Shown in pieces: positions 34,214 through 45,699 of a DNA stretch of 64,000 nt. The notes under the pieces are model-generated. The model searched no databases. It saw nothing but the letters and a program-made list of their open reading frames with translations, and was not told the origin of the DNA. The position numbers were made by a program, and so were the translations under genes. How positions within the stretch are numbered: the first letter of the stretch is position 1; each line of letters begins with the position of its first letter. This DNA is from Cryptomeria japonica (lineage: Eukaryota > Streptophyta > Pinopsida > Cupressales > Cupressaceae), in contig NC_081413.1 of the NCBI RefSeq assembly GCF_030272615.1, positions 185,824,115 through 185,888,114 of the forward strand, in the 5' to 3' direction.

Positions 34214-37200
34214 ATGGCATCAACTTCAAAGTCTGTAGAGAGGTTAATGATTACTTCTGAGCCTATGGAAGTTGTAGAGGCAAAACAAATTGTGTCTTAT
34301 AATGCATTGTCACAAGTTGCAAGTGGAGTTGTGATCAAAGGTGATTTGTCTAGTTACATTGATTGCAAGATAGAAGATTTAGGATCTCTATACATTTATA
34401 CACAGTTGAAATCACTTTGTGATAAGAATGGAAAGATTGAAACAAAGTATGCTAGGGTTTTCAAAAAGGGTTTTCATAATGCCGCTTACTTTCTTGAAGA
34501 TTTCAAGGATCAGTATATCAGAATCATTTTGAGTCGAGTTCATGGAGAGAATATGTATTTAGAGAGAACTCACACAATAACTAAGGAAGACATTCAAGCT
34601 GTAACTGGTTATTTCTCAATCGGTGAAGTACCTGTTCTCATAAGAATTTCAAAAGACACGATATTCTCTTTAACTAGTTCTACTTCTGATAAGCATGCCT
34701 TTTCTATCAACAATATTAGAGACCCTGTAGTGAAACTAGTAGCAATGTTAATAGGCTACCGAGTATTTTACTCTAGTAGACTTAATAGTTTTCCATCTGC
34801 AACAATTCATACTGCTCACAAAATGATTGTTGATAATGCAAATTATGATCTCTGTGAAGCCATTAGAAGGCAATTATTTCAAAATTTGCAATTAGTTAAA
34901 AAGGATAACAGTCAGAAATTCAAGTATGGTTAGCTATTGGTCGGATTATTCTTCTATTTTCAGAACTTTCTACCAGGAATTGGAGACATTGAGTGGTCAA
35001 AGAACTCACTGGTCTCGACACAAATTAAGAAAAACATCAAGGTTGTAAAGAATACTTTCCCTGTTGCCATGAACAAATATTTTAACGAGTTCCAAAAGAA
35101 AATGAGTATGAGAATGAGACTACTAGAATAAGTGGTAAAGAACTTTGAAAAGGATATAATCTTCACCGTTACCACTAATTTTTGCCTGATGCAAGTAGTT
35201 GAGCCTAGAGAGGAAGAAATGGACAATATGAGTTATGAGGTAAACTATGATCTACTGGTTGGTTATGCTAATACCCTATTAGCATCACCTAAAGATAAAA
35301 AGAAGGCAAAATTGGACATTGTGGCAGTCCAAGATGAACCTGCACAAACCAGTATTGCACCTGTTAAAAGTGCAAAAGGAAAGAATAAAAAATCTGATGA
35401 AGAATCTCTAGCAAAAAAGAGTATTGGGATTACTCGAAGTGTCCTAACCAAAAAGGAACTGGAAACCTTCTTTATCTCAATTCCAGCAGGGTCATAAGTA
35501 TATACTAAGAAGGAGACAAAGAAGAGAGGCATAAAATTAATTTTGCAACCAGAGTCTGAGGGAACGAATTTTGATGAAGAACCAAAGAAGGCAAAAGCAA
35601 CTGACAAAACATCCAAGAAGGTTAAGGAAGCGCCAAAAGCAACTGTGCCTATTGATATAGCATCCTTCAAACTAGAAACCCATTTTGAAAGAACAATGAA
35701 GACAATAAGGAGGAATAAGTTTGACAATGTAAAAGAGAATTTTGATTCCTTTACTGAGAATGAGAAAGAGCAAGTGATTCAATAGGTAATCACTCATCTG
35801 TGTCATTATAGTAGATATCCACATGAGATAGTAAAGGATATCTCAAATTATTTGTATGCTGTTATTTCGAATAAATGGGAGGAAGCTATTAAATTAGAAA
35901 AAGAAATCATTGATGAGGTATTTGTACAATATTTCTTTGAATTTTCTAAAGATGATATTAGTGCCTTAGTTGCTCGATACAAATCTCAGTTTACATTCAA
36001 AGCAAGCAGACTGAAGTTACTCAGTGGAAAGAAGACAATTGTTGAAACTGAGACCCATCAAATAGCCTGTGAAATCAGAAGGATGGAAGAACTCATCCAA
36101 TACTCGATGAATGAGGATAATATTGTTGATGATGTTAATAGATCAGAAATGGATGAAGAGGAGATTATTCAACTTGATGAGGTCTATCCTCTCAAGAAAA
36201 AAAATGACTCCATTATTCATGTTGTTGATGATGTTCAAGACACAATTGACCTATTTGGAGATAACACTACACCAGATATGGAGCCTCATACAAATGTTGA
36301 TGTACAAGTTACCTTAGTTGAACAAATGGAAACTCAACTAAAAGTGGACAATCCAATGGCAACAGAACAACTGGAGAAACCCCAATCTCCACCGGTCATT
36401 CAAGATATTCAGAAGGAGCCTACTGAAACCGTTGTCACACAATACTCTAAAAAGGAAGTGGAGAAGAATGTAGAGAAAGCAATCATTAAGATTGTATCCC
36501 CTGAACCAGCAAAGTAGAAACAACTTGAAGAAGATGATGATTCTCTAAGTATCTCAGGACCTATCGATATGAACAATTTGAGCGCATCAGAAATGATGAA
36601 GATTGCAAATGTCATGCAATCTAGAGCGCATAAGAAGAGATTGAAAGAGAAAAGGGTTGAAGATGAAACAATGCAGATTGCAGTAGATATTTTTTCTGGT
36701 CTGTTACTGGAAACATCTACAACACATCTATCTACACCCATTAGCAAACTTTCTCAATTAGTTGCAGATGCATCTGATCAAATCAAGTCACTAGAAGATG
36801 CTGCTCAACTGTATGCTGAAAAGAGTTAGAAGAAGAAATATGGAGAAAAATTGGAAAAAGATATTGATAGTGGCAAAATGGCTCTATCACACAATAAAAG
36901 TCTATTGAGTAAAGCTATTGAAACAAGAGGAAAGTATCTTGCTTCTACCTCCAATGTTACTTTCTTTTATTCTGACATTTCAAAAATTCAAATTGAAACA
37001 GAGCAAGAAATGGAAAGGATATGCAAGGCATATGTCCCACTCCAGGACTCCATACATGCCTTTAGCAAATCTGTAGATGATTTTCATAAAAGATTGGACA
37101 TCTATGATAATGAGAAGGCAAAGAGACTCTGATCTCTTAAAGAACTCAAAAGTCATCTTACATCACAGGTAGACATACTTCAAAGAGCCCACTCCAATGT

Positions 37201-37375
37201 AGAAGCTATTCTTGCAACTCCTAAAACCTACACACTGGACTCAATGGAAGAATTTCATTCACAACTGCTATCTAAATTTGAGTATACTGAGAACATATTG
37301 GAATCATGGGAAAATGCTTTGTCACAAATGAAGAAGAGCTACAATGCTATTTTTATGAGATTAGCTAATGCATGA
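34214..37375 (+). pseudogene. ORF2 of the pol-less element: 1053-codon protein of unknown function
   Basis: A single frame runs from ATG 34214 (MASTSKSVERLMITSEPMEV) to TGA 37373-37375. It is interrupted only by seven stops (TAG 34931, TAA 35129, TAA 35495, TAG 35783, TAG 36515, TAG 36827, TGA 37130). There is no frameshift in 3.1 kb. Regions in order: a globular N-part (about 1-330, with THTITKEDIQAVTGYF); a Lys-rich tract (about 360-470); an acidic tract (about 630-700); and a coiled-coil-like C-part (about 780-1050). No RT, integrase, protease or convincing transmembrane segment is seen. It occupies the place of pol plus 3' ORF. By position it could correspond to the env-like or accessory 3' ORF of Sirevirus-type elements with pol deleted (inference). 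Confidence 0.7.
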
Positions 37376-37588
37376 ACTTTTAATTTATTGTTGTATATGT
37401 TGAACATCGTGATACAAAGAGGGAGTAGAAATATGTATATGTGTTTTTGAAAATTTTGTACACTAATTTTGTATAATGTATGCATTAAGGGGGAGCATGA
37501 GTATATGTGTAAATTTGTTGTGTATGCACACTTAGCGGTATTACTGTAAAATTTTCTAAGTGTTTACATCAATGCCAAAGTGGGAGAT

Positions 37589-38711
37589 TGTTGGCTTGAT
37601 GATGATTGTACTGTATTCATCATTTGTTGTCATTGATGAAACACTCTCATACACACATATGATTATATTGACTACCGGTGTAACTTCAATTGTTTACTCT
37701 ATCAACCGGTATGTTAGAGGTTATACCAAGAGGTTTATCTCTAACTGATACTTTGTGTCAACCGGTATGTGCATAAGAGACAGTCTGTGATTATGCTAAG
37801 TCAGCATCAACTAGATGAAGATCAAGATGGACATCACATGGAGATTTAAATGACAACGGTTCATATGTTTTATTCAAACTAGTATTTGATTGTTCCAAAC
37901 GGTATTTGGTAATTTTGTGATGAGTTGCCACATTTCGTGATGAGTTACTTGCACCGACTACTTGGCGGTAATTTTTGTGATGAGTTATGATCACTTGTCC
38001 AGATACACTGCACCTAGGAAATTGTGTTATGATTTCTTAAGGCCGACATGAAATCATAAGGTCTATATATTGACATCGCAATGAATTATTTGATACAATG
38101 AAAAGTGTTATGTTATGTGCAAAAAGAAAAAGAGTTAAGTTGCAGAGTATGAAGGAGAAGTGTTGAATATGTTTAGAAGGATCTGATTAAGCAAGTATTG
38201 TGCTACTGAGAATAGATCAAACCATTCTTGTTGTTTTCTAACCATTACAACAGAATCAAATTCCCCAACTGGGTAAGCTCTAACAAGCTTAAATGTATAA
38301 ATCCTTTAACAGGGTGATCCATTAGTTTGGATTTTGAAATCCTCCACTAAGGTTACTCCTAATAGGGTACTACCTTTAACGGGGTATAAGCTTCTAATCA
38401 AGCTTTGGGATTTCTAACAAGATTCGCTCCTAGCAGAGCACTTTGTAGACTTTAACCGGTTAATTATCTATTACAGATAGTTAACTTGTGAGTTCCATCT
38501 CACCATGGTTTTTACCTACTTCGGTTTTCCACATACAAACACTTGTGTTATGGTGGATGCTTTACTTTTTATGGATGTTGTTATATCATTTTGGATTGCA
38601 TGCATTGTGTTTAAAAGCTTTGTTAAGTTCATCTACCAGTTAGTGTTTGAAGTAGTTTTATTTTTGGTGTCACTGATTCACCCCCCCTCTCAGTGCTTTT
38701 CATGTCCATCA
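37589..38711 (+). repeat. 3' LTR of the nested pol-less element
   Basis: Starts TGTTGGCTTGATG and ends ATGTCCATCA, 1123 bp, colinear with 31279-32401. Small compensating indels (for example near 31500/37805) and scattered substitutions show that the insertion is old. Confidence 0.93.
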
Positions 38712-38716
38712 ATGGC

Positions 38717-40862
38717 TAGATGTATGATACATGCACGTTCTCTTGATCCCGCCTTTTGGGAAAAGGCTATTAGTTTTTCCACACACATCCAAAATTGGGT
38801 TCCTCACAAAGCTTTGACATGTATTACTCCTTTTGAGGCTTGGGCTGGTAGGAAATCGATTGTGAGACATTTTAGAGTCTTTGGGTGTCGAACATGGACT
38901 CGCATTCCTCCGCAGAAATGCAAGGCATTGGAACCTCAGATTAGGCCTTGTCTTTTTGTTGGATATCTTGGGGGTGTTAAGGCACATCGATTGATGGATC
39001 CTGAGACACATGAGGTGTTCATTGGGAGGAGTGTTTATTTTGAGGAAAGCTCTCCTAGCTTAGTCTCTACCTCCTCCACCTTCCTCCTTTGTGGATAGTG
39101 ATGCCAGTGATTCAGATGATGAGACTCCTTCAACTCCAACTTGTAGGGTTACACCTCCACAGGGTCCACTTGCAGTTGAGGAGCCTCGTTCTCCACCTCC
39201 ACCTAGACCTCATTGGGCTCGACAGACACTTGAGTCAGTGGGTTCTCTTGTTGGGGATCCTTCAGATACATGGAGGACTCGATCACAACATCAGGACCTT
39301 CCACATGCATACATTGCTACCGCTCCCAATCCACAAATTTCAAGAAGCTTCAGGGGTTCCTGAGTGGGACCAAGCTATGGAGGAAGTGTATAGTTCATTG
39401 ATGAGGAACAACACATGGGAGTTAGTCCCTTTCCCTAAGGGGAGAAAGATAGTTCGATGTAAGTGGATCCATCGGACCAAGTTTGCAGCAGATGTTAGTG
39501 TGGATAAGTATAAGGCTCAGCTTGTTGTGAAAGGTTTCTCTTAGGTTCTAGGGGTTGACTATACTAAGACCTTTGCGCCCATAGCCAAGATGAACTCCGG
39601 TCGCTTGACACTTCTTATTGTTGCAACTCATGGTTGGGTTGTACATCAGATGGATGTGAAGAGTGCTTTTCTTCATGGGGATCTCAATGAGGAGATTTAT
39701 ATGGAGAAGCCATAGGGTTTCATCCAGGATTCTTCCTTGGTTTGCAGACTAAGGAAATCTCTTTATGGCCTTAAGCAGGCCCCCAGGGCTTGGTACACCA
39801 AGATGGATTCCTTTCTTCTCTCAGCAGGGTTCACTAGGTATCATTCTAATCCAAATGTCTACATTTTGCAACAGGATGACTCTCACTTGATACTTGTGCT
39901 CTATGTTGATGATTTGATCATTACAGGGAGCACCGCATCCATCATTAGCAGGGTCAAATCTACTTTGCATGAAATATTTTCTATGACTGAGTTGGGTCTT
40001 TTGCACTACTTTCTCAAGATAGAGATTTCATAGTCACCTTCTGGGATTACACTATCACAACCCAAGTATGCTCTTGATCTCCTTGCATGCTTTCATATGG
40101 CTGATTGTAAGCCTGCACCAACTCCCTTTCTTTCAGGAGTCAAGCTTGAGGCTAAGTGCTCTTCTCCACCAATTGATGCCACATTCTATTGTCAGCTTGT
40201 GGGTAGTCTCATCTACTTGAATCATACATGCCCTGATATTTCATTTGCAGTTGGCATGGTTTCCCACTTCATGCAGGAACCACATGAGATTCATTGGAAA
40301 GCTACCAAATGTATCCTTCACTACATCCATGATACACATCACTATGGGATTCATTATGCAATAGGCACAGGAATTCTCTTGGTTGGTTATACAAACTTCG
40401 ATTGGGTTGGCGATCTTGATGATTGTAAGTCTACTTCAGGTTACAACTTCCACCTTGGTTTAGGCGCCATTTGTTGGCAGAGCAATAAGTAGCATGCTAT
40501 TGCTCTCTCTCCAACTGAGGCTAAGTATTGAGGGGATGTTAACACAGCGACTAAGACCATTTGGCTTTAGTAGATTCTCACAGAGTTTGGGTTCACCACT
40601 CCACAGTTGACAGTCCTCCATTGTGACAATCAAAGTGCTATTGAAATCTCGAAGAACCCAGTCCAATATCAATAGACCAAACACATCGAGATTCATATGC
40701 ACTACATTCAAGAGCTGATTCAAGAGCATGCCATTGATTTGTAGTATTGTCCTATAGCGGAGCAGGTTGCTGACATCTTTACCAAACCTTTTCCCGAGAG
40801 TAAGTTCCAGCAGTTGCGAGCTCTCTTGGGGGTGCGGGATGTCTCATTAGGGGGGGTCAACT
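38717..40862 (+). pseudogene. Copia element 1 integrase C-part, RT and RNase H
   Basis: Integrase resumes with RCMIHARSLDPAFWEKA and continues through TPFEAWAGRKSIVRHFRVFG and a Pro-rich linker (about 39070-39330). RT begins near 39345 (WDQAMEEVYSSLMRNNTWEL), with YGLKQAPRAWY near 39763 and an intact LYVDDLIITG catalytic box near 39898. RNase H follows (LVGSLIYLNHTCPDISFAVG, CDNQSAIEISKNPV, EQVADIFTKPF). The final residues are near 40862, just before the PPT. At least ten stops, nearly all TAG, and two frame changes break it. Confidence 0.92.
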
Positions 40863-40924
40863 GACTTCTCCTTCCTCTCTTATGGGGGGGAACTTTTTCC
40901 TCTTTGAGGTTTTGTACTTCTTCT

Positions 40925-40954
40925 TTGTGCCCTTGATCTTGGGAAAATCTCACA
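40925..40954 (+). repeat. 3' LTR stub of copia element 1
   Basis: Only the last 30 bp or so match the end of the 5' LTR (tttgtgcccttgatcttggg, then aaaatctcaca). The remaining roughly 420 bp of LTR between the PPT (40880-40893) and this stub are missing. Confidence 0.75.
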
Positions 40955-40978
40955 AGTATTAAGGTTTAATTTGGTTTA

Positions 40979-41762
40979 TGTTAGGATTTAGGTGCCATCA
41001 ACCTTGTAAATAATTTAATTTATTGTTTTCCTAAATATCTTTTGTAATTTACCCATAAGAAGTTAAATTGTTTAACCAATGATGGTGAAACAGACCATGT
41101 AAAGGCAAAGTTACTTTTACCATTTGTCCTCTAGGTAAAGGACAAAATAGCTAGGTGGCCCTTTTTGGAATCTTCTATTTTAATGTGCTTGGACAATTTC
41201 TAGGAGTTGTAAGAGAATATATGATAGTCATGATAGTAATTATTGTTGTTACAAAATCTATGACATTAATTATGACAAAATCCATATGTAGGTGCATATG
41301 CATAAGAGATTCTATATGACAATTATAAGAGCATCTATAAGAGTCTATTTTGGGAGGTGGATGTGATTTTTTCCATGTGGTTTTTCTGTCTATTGTTTTA
41401 TGATACCATAGTGGTAATCATCCTCACAAACTCCTATAAACTGGTGCCTTGATCCAGTGTTCTTCATTCATTCTTCTTTAGTTTTCAGGGTAACAAAGTG
41501 TTGACAAATTTTACAAAGGTCTACAAAGAAGTGTATTATTGTTGTATTCTTCATTGGATGAGGAATATAATTGCCTCTCTTTCTGTGGTGGAGTCTTTTC
41601 TCAAAAGGGTTCCATATGAATATGTTGTTTCACCTATAATGGTTTTCTTGTTCTTGTTTTGATTCTATAATCACTTTGATAAGTGTTAATCTTAGTTTCA
41701 TATTTGCAATAATATTCATTTAAAGTTCATATTGTAAGCTTTATTCACCTTGTTTTACAACA
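40979..41762 (+). repeat. 5' LTR of copia element 2
   Basis: The 784-bp segment begins TGTTAGGATTTAGG and ends TTTTACAACA. A PBS-like TCGGTATCAAAGC follows at 41765. It lies 24 bp downstream of copia element 1, in the same telomere-like host sequence. The 3' LTR is not in the window. Confidence 0.72.
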
Positions 41763-41839
41763 TTCGGTATCAAAGCTAATAATTTTATTGAGGGAGGGAT
41801 GCCTTTCTCTATAAGTGTTGAAGGTTTTTTTCTACAGTA

Positions 41840-43106
41840 GGAGCTTTGTTTTGTGGGACTTTTACATATTTAATAAAGGTCCTATACCATTTCCTCTACC
41901 TCTTGTCAAGATATTGAGAAGTTCAATTGCACTAGTTACGAGATGTGGACACTAAAATTTGAGGACCTCCTAGAAGAGAGAGATTAGTGTTTGGTCATTT
42001 CAAAAGAAAAGTAACCAAAGTATTCCACCTAGATAAACAGTGAGTAGAAAAAGTTAGAAAGGCTAGCATGAGGAACCATTTAGTTGTGTCTCACTAACTT
42101 TGTCCTCTTGAATGTCTCTACAAAAGACACTACATACAAGTTATGCAGAAAAATTAGTGATATCTATCAAACGGATATTTTGTCTAACAAGATATATCTA
42201 AAAAGACATTTATATTCTTTGAAAATGAGATATGTTGATTCTATTATTTAACATTTGAATGAATTTAATTTGATTTTAAGTTATCTTGCATCAATAGATG
42301 TTAGTATTGAAGATGAAGATGAATGTATTCTTCTATTTTGTCCTTTGCCTAATTCTTGAAAAAATATAATTTTTGCCATAAATAGTGGTTATTTAAAGCC
42401 TTAGATAGATATTTTTATTTTCATACTTGTTTTAGAAGAGATGAGAAGAAAGACTATGAATGCTAGCTCCCAAGATGCATTGCATGTTCAAAGAAAGCCT
42501 AAAGAAAAAGGGCCTAAAGGGGATAAAAAGAAGGATAAGTCAAAATAACATTCTAAGATCCCTAAAAAAAGAAGAGTTAAGTGTTGGAAAAATGGTAAAA
42601 GAGGGTATGTGAAGGAGTTTAGAAACAAGAAAAATAGTATTGAAGCTTCCACGAATAAGTCCTTAGATGATGGAAATTTTGATGATTTTTTTATTTCAAA
42701 TAACTCTATTAGTAATTTTGCTTGGCTTGTTGATTTAGGTGCTTCCTACCATATGACTCGTCACAAGAATAATTTTTTTGAGTATAAAGGATATGTTGGA
42801 GGAAGAGTTTTTTTTTTCTCATAACACCTCAGTGAATATTATTGGCATTGGAAAGGTAAACTTGTGCTTTAGTGATGGGAGAATTATTTCCTTTGATAAT
42901 GTTTCACATATTTGAGATCTTCTAAGAAGTTTACTTTTAGTTTCCAAGTTAAATGATTTAGAATGTATGTCACATTTGATAAGTCTAGTTGCAGGTTGGT
43001 AAGGGTAAGTTTGGTAATTGATAAAGGATCTTGGACAAGGACTTTGTTTAAAATACATGTTTCTACTCTTTTTAATTCAATTTTTGTAACTAGGACTTAA
43101 AAGCAT
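41840..43106 (+). pseudogene. Copia element 2 gag-protease, truncated
   Basis: Gag begins around 41870 (EKFNCTSYEMWTLKFEDLLEERD near 41910-41985) and continues with stops through LNEFNLILSYLASIDVSIEDED near 42250. A Lys-rich stretch precedes a damaged zinc knuckle near 42580. The protease site reads WLVDLGASYHMTRH (about 42724), with the active-site Ser replaced by Leu. The sequence ends abruptly at 43106, where the old Ty3-type LTR (43107) begins. Integrase onwards should lie beyond the right edge of the window if the nesting model is right. Confidence 0.75.
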
Positions 43107-45597
43107 TGTAGCATCCCAAAATTGCACCCCTTGCAATTTCGAACGCATTTGGGTCTTCACCTTAGTGTTTGTGCCCCTTGGCCTGATTAAAGACCTTATT
43201 ATGCTCATACATATCACAAACATCAAAAACCTTGATTGGCACGCCCTTGGGCACCTTGATCCTGACCCAAAATAGTGCCATGACCGGAGTGTGGCACCAT
43301 GGTCCTCCTGATGGAAATAGGACAGAAAACTGAGTCTTCGGGGGGGGGGGTGAATTATTTGTCTCAAAAACTCACACTTATTTAACTTATTCTTAGATCT
43401 GATAATTAAATCTAAAAGTATAAATTAGCAACACATCATAAACACACATAACACCAATATTTTGTACGTGGAAAACCCTGTTAGGGGAAAAATCACAGTG
43501 GGGATACACCCACAATATAGGTATACTTTGTTAGAAGTATTACAATAGGTAATGCACATGCATTCAAGAACACTACCTAGAGCTCACTGCTCCAAATAAA
43601 AAGGCTTACTACCTAGGGAAGTCTCACTACCTATACAAACAATCATAGATCACATCCAGGAATTATGAACTAGGAAATTGCATCACCTTAATGCTTAGTT
43701 TAGCTCCATTGAAGCACAAAACAACTTTCTCCTTCACACTTCTTCTCTGCCTTTAAAATATGTATACATTTAGCACACATACACTTTCACACTCATCCAC
43801 ATACCACACTCGATTATAATTATTTATACATGACATCAACCTTGGAGAAAACATCAAGGTCGACTCAACACTCACCACCTAATCACAAAATAACAACCAT
43901 ACTCAATACAATATTACATGTGGACCAAGCAATTCAGTCAAGACAGAGCATGGACCCAAATATTTCACCTTGTACACATTACACCTCCAAGAATTACGCT
44001 TCGAACATCCGCAACACGTTACAAGCATCTAGTTGACCATGAACGTGAAGAACACCAATGTATCGAAGAAAAACATCAATTACAAGCTCAACAATCAATG
44101 TGGACCACCAACACAAAAGGAACATGATCTAGAAACATCCATAATCATCATGAATTACCATAGCAATACCCACACCAACACAAATTACTAGAATCACCAG
44201 CATCTTCATACCAAACCTTAGGAACACGAACTGCAATGATTGTCAACCTTGAAAAATCACTTGTGGACCTCCAAACCACAAACCACTTGAATTGAGGACA
44301 CACACCAACATCCCAAACATACCTCCAAATCTGCAAAACAAGATATTACAATGCAGAGCAGTGCAGATCAAAATACTTTCACTCTATCACCACTAAACAA
44401 CTAAAAAAACTAGCCACAACACAGATACACATAACTCAATCAAATCTCCATGCAAACCTCTAAAACTTGAACTGAATCAACTATAGACAACCCTCTACAA
44501 ACCCTTTAATCTGCAAACTCTAATCTTCATCATGCTAAACAAACTAACTCACTGAACTTTACTGCATCATTGTCATAGACAGAGAAATATGTTGACATCA
44601 CTGACAATGCATCTCTCAAATATCTCTTAAGCACATATTTCCAATATTCTTGCAATACCTCCCTAAAATGGGCCCTCTTTAAACCCTTTTTCACATTTCA
44701 AATTTGAGAGCGATTCCCCTCTCTATGTCAACTCATGTCAGAAAATTGACCAATTTTCCCGATAGGCAAGTATATATAGAGGTTTCCCCCTCTCATTTGA
44801 AGATCCATGCACAAGAATTGAGAAGCATTCAAGCATGCAAGAGATCAAACATTCAAGCATTCAAGAGAAATTGAGCATTTTTAGTCTTCCTTCAAGCCTT
44901 GGAGTAGCAATAAAGTCAAGGATCAAGCATTGAAGTGGAGATCTACATCCTATTTCATGAAACCCTAATTCCATGCGGAGGTAAGCGAAACTTCACAAGG
45001 AGGTATAATCATTCAATTTTCAGTCATAATTCAACATCTCCCTCAAAAGGAGAACCTTTCCTTTCAGTCATTTCAATTACATTTATCTTAGTTTCATGGT
45101 TAATTCCAAAAATGGGGTTTGACCTAAGGAAAGCCCCTATTCCCAACCTATTTCATTTTCTTTCTATGTGTAGGAAACAAGTGCACACCTGTACTTCTCA
45201 AAATAAGCTTCAAACACAGAGACGAAAAAAAACCTTTTTGGTGTACAGAAAATTCGAAGGAACGTGTTGTCTTGTCATGGTCCCTACCTTTTTAGGGCAT
45301 TTTCACAAGACATATTTGAATCAACTTATATTACTCAGATCCAAGTGTGCAACAAAATCCCGAACCTGTAGCTCAGTATTTTCTCATAATGGTCTTCAAT
45401 TTCAGCACTTTATCCTAAATCAACATTTCAACTTACAAAAGAGGAAAAAACACATCATAATCAATCAATTCACTTAGTGTTTAGTCATTATCTAATTTGT
45501 CATTGAATCTATTGGATTCCTCCCCTAACAGCAAAAATTGATCTGGTGATTTCTCCTTCTATGTTGCAAATTGCCAAATCATTTTTTCCCCTTTACA
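43107..45597 (+). repeat. 5' LTR of an old Ty3-type element, split by a solo copia LTR
   Basis: It starts TGTAGCATCCCAAAATTGC, a diverged form of the TGTAGCGTCCTAAAATTG start (minus-strand sense) of the LTRs at 46038, 50551 and 57133. It ends CCCCTTTACA at 45597, directly before TTTTGGTGAACTAGACATG, a diverged form of the TTTTGGTGAACCCGACGTG PBS region of the 50.5-kb element. Subtracting the copia solo LTR and its TSD leaves about 1137 bp, close to the 1230-1270 bp of the younger LTRs. A TATATATAGAGG TATA box lies near 44771. Confidence 0.78.
43309..44657 (-). repeat. Solo copia LTR, TSD CCTCC
   Basis: On the plus strand it begins TGATGGAAATAGG and ends TTGCAATA. In its own sense it reads TATTGCAAG...TTTCCATCA. 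The TSD CCTCC lies at 43304-43308 and 44658-44662. The shared copia-LTR block appears in reverse complement at about 43466-43502 (tacgtggaaaaccctgttag), and the C-run appears as a G-run at 43340-43349. No interior sequence remains, so the element was removed by LTR-LTR recombination. Confidence 0.82.
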
Positions 45598-45616
45598 TTT
45601 TGGTGAACTAGACATG
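45598..45616 (+). promoter_or_regulatory. Primer-binding site of the old Ty3-type element
   Basis: TTTTGGTGAACTAGACATG follows the LTR end. The younger relative (minus strand, 57132 downwards) has TTTTGGTGAACCCGACGTG here. TGG at the start fits pairing with a tRNA CCA end, but I cannot name the tRNA. Confidence 0.55.
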
Positions 45617-45699
45617 TCCTATGCTTACTTCTATTTTTTTTTGTTTTCAGATCTGAGTGTGTATGTAATCTAAATTTCAAATTTTCATTTACAAGTTTG

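Larger units (their letters stand above)
31279..38711 (+). mobile_element. Pol-less LTR element nested in copia 1 integrase, TSD ATGGC
   Basis: LTRs of 1123 bp (31279-32401 and 37589-38711) bound a 5.2-kb interior. The TSD ATGGC is at 31274-31278 and 38712-38716, and removing element plus one TSD restores the integrase frame (...LKEMA joined to RCMIHAR...). The PBS is TTGGTATTAGAGC (32404), one base from the initiator-Met type. The PPT-like tract is aagtgggagat (37578-37588). The interior has ORF1 (coiled coil plus zinc knuckles) and a long ORF2; PR, IN, RT and RNase H are absent. It is therefore non-autonomous. The coiled-coil/knuckle Gag tail resembles Sirevirus-type copia Gag (inference). 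Confidence 0.92.
27426..40954 (+). mobile_element. Ty1/copia element 1, interrupted, TSD AGTAT
   Basis: The 5' LTR starts at 27426, preceded by AGTAT (27421-27425). The terminal CTCACA at 40949-40954 is followed by the same AGTAT (40955-40959). The order inside is 5' LTR, initiator-Met PBS, leader, gag, PR, IN (split by a nested element at 31279-38711), RT, RNase H, PPT (about 40884) and a 3' LTR reduced to about 30 bp. The site lies in the telomere-like field. All ORFs are broken by stops, mostly TAG. Confidence 0.9.

Noticed and set aside
36111-36747. Alternative-frame and antisense ORFs across ORF2 of the pol-less element
   Set aside because: They are shadows of the long plus-strand frame 34214-37375, which is continuous apart from nonsense codons.
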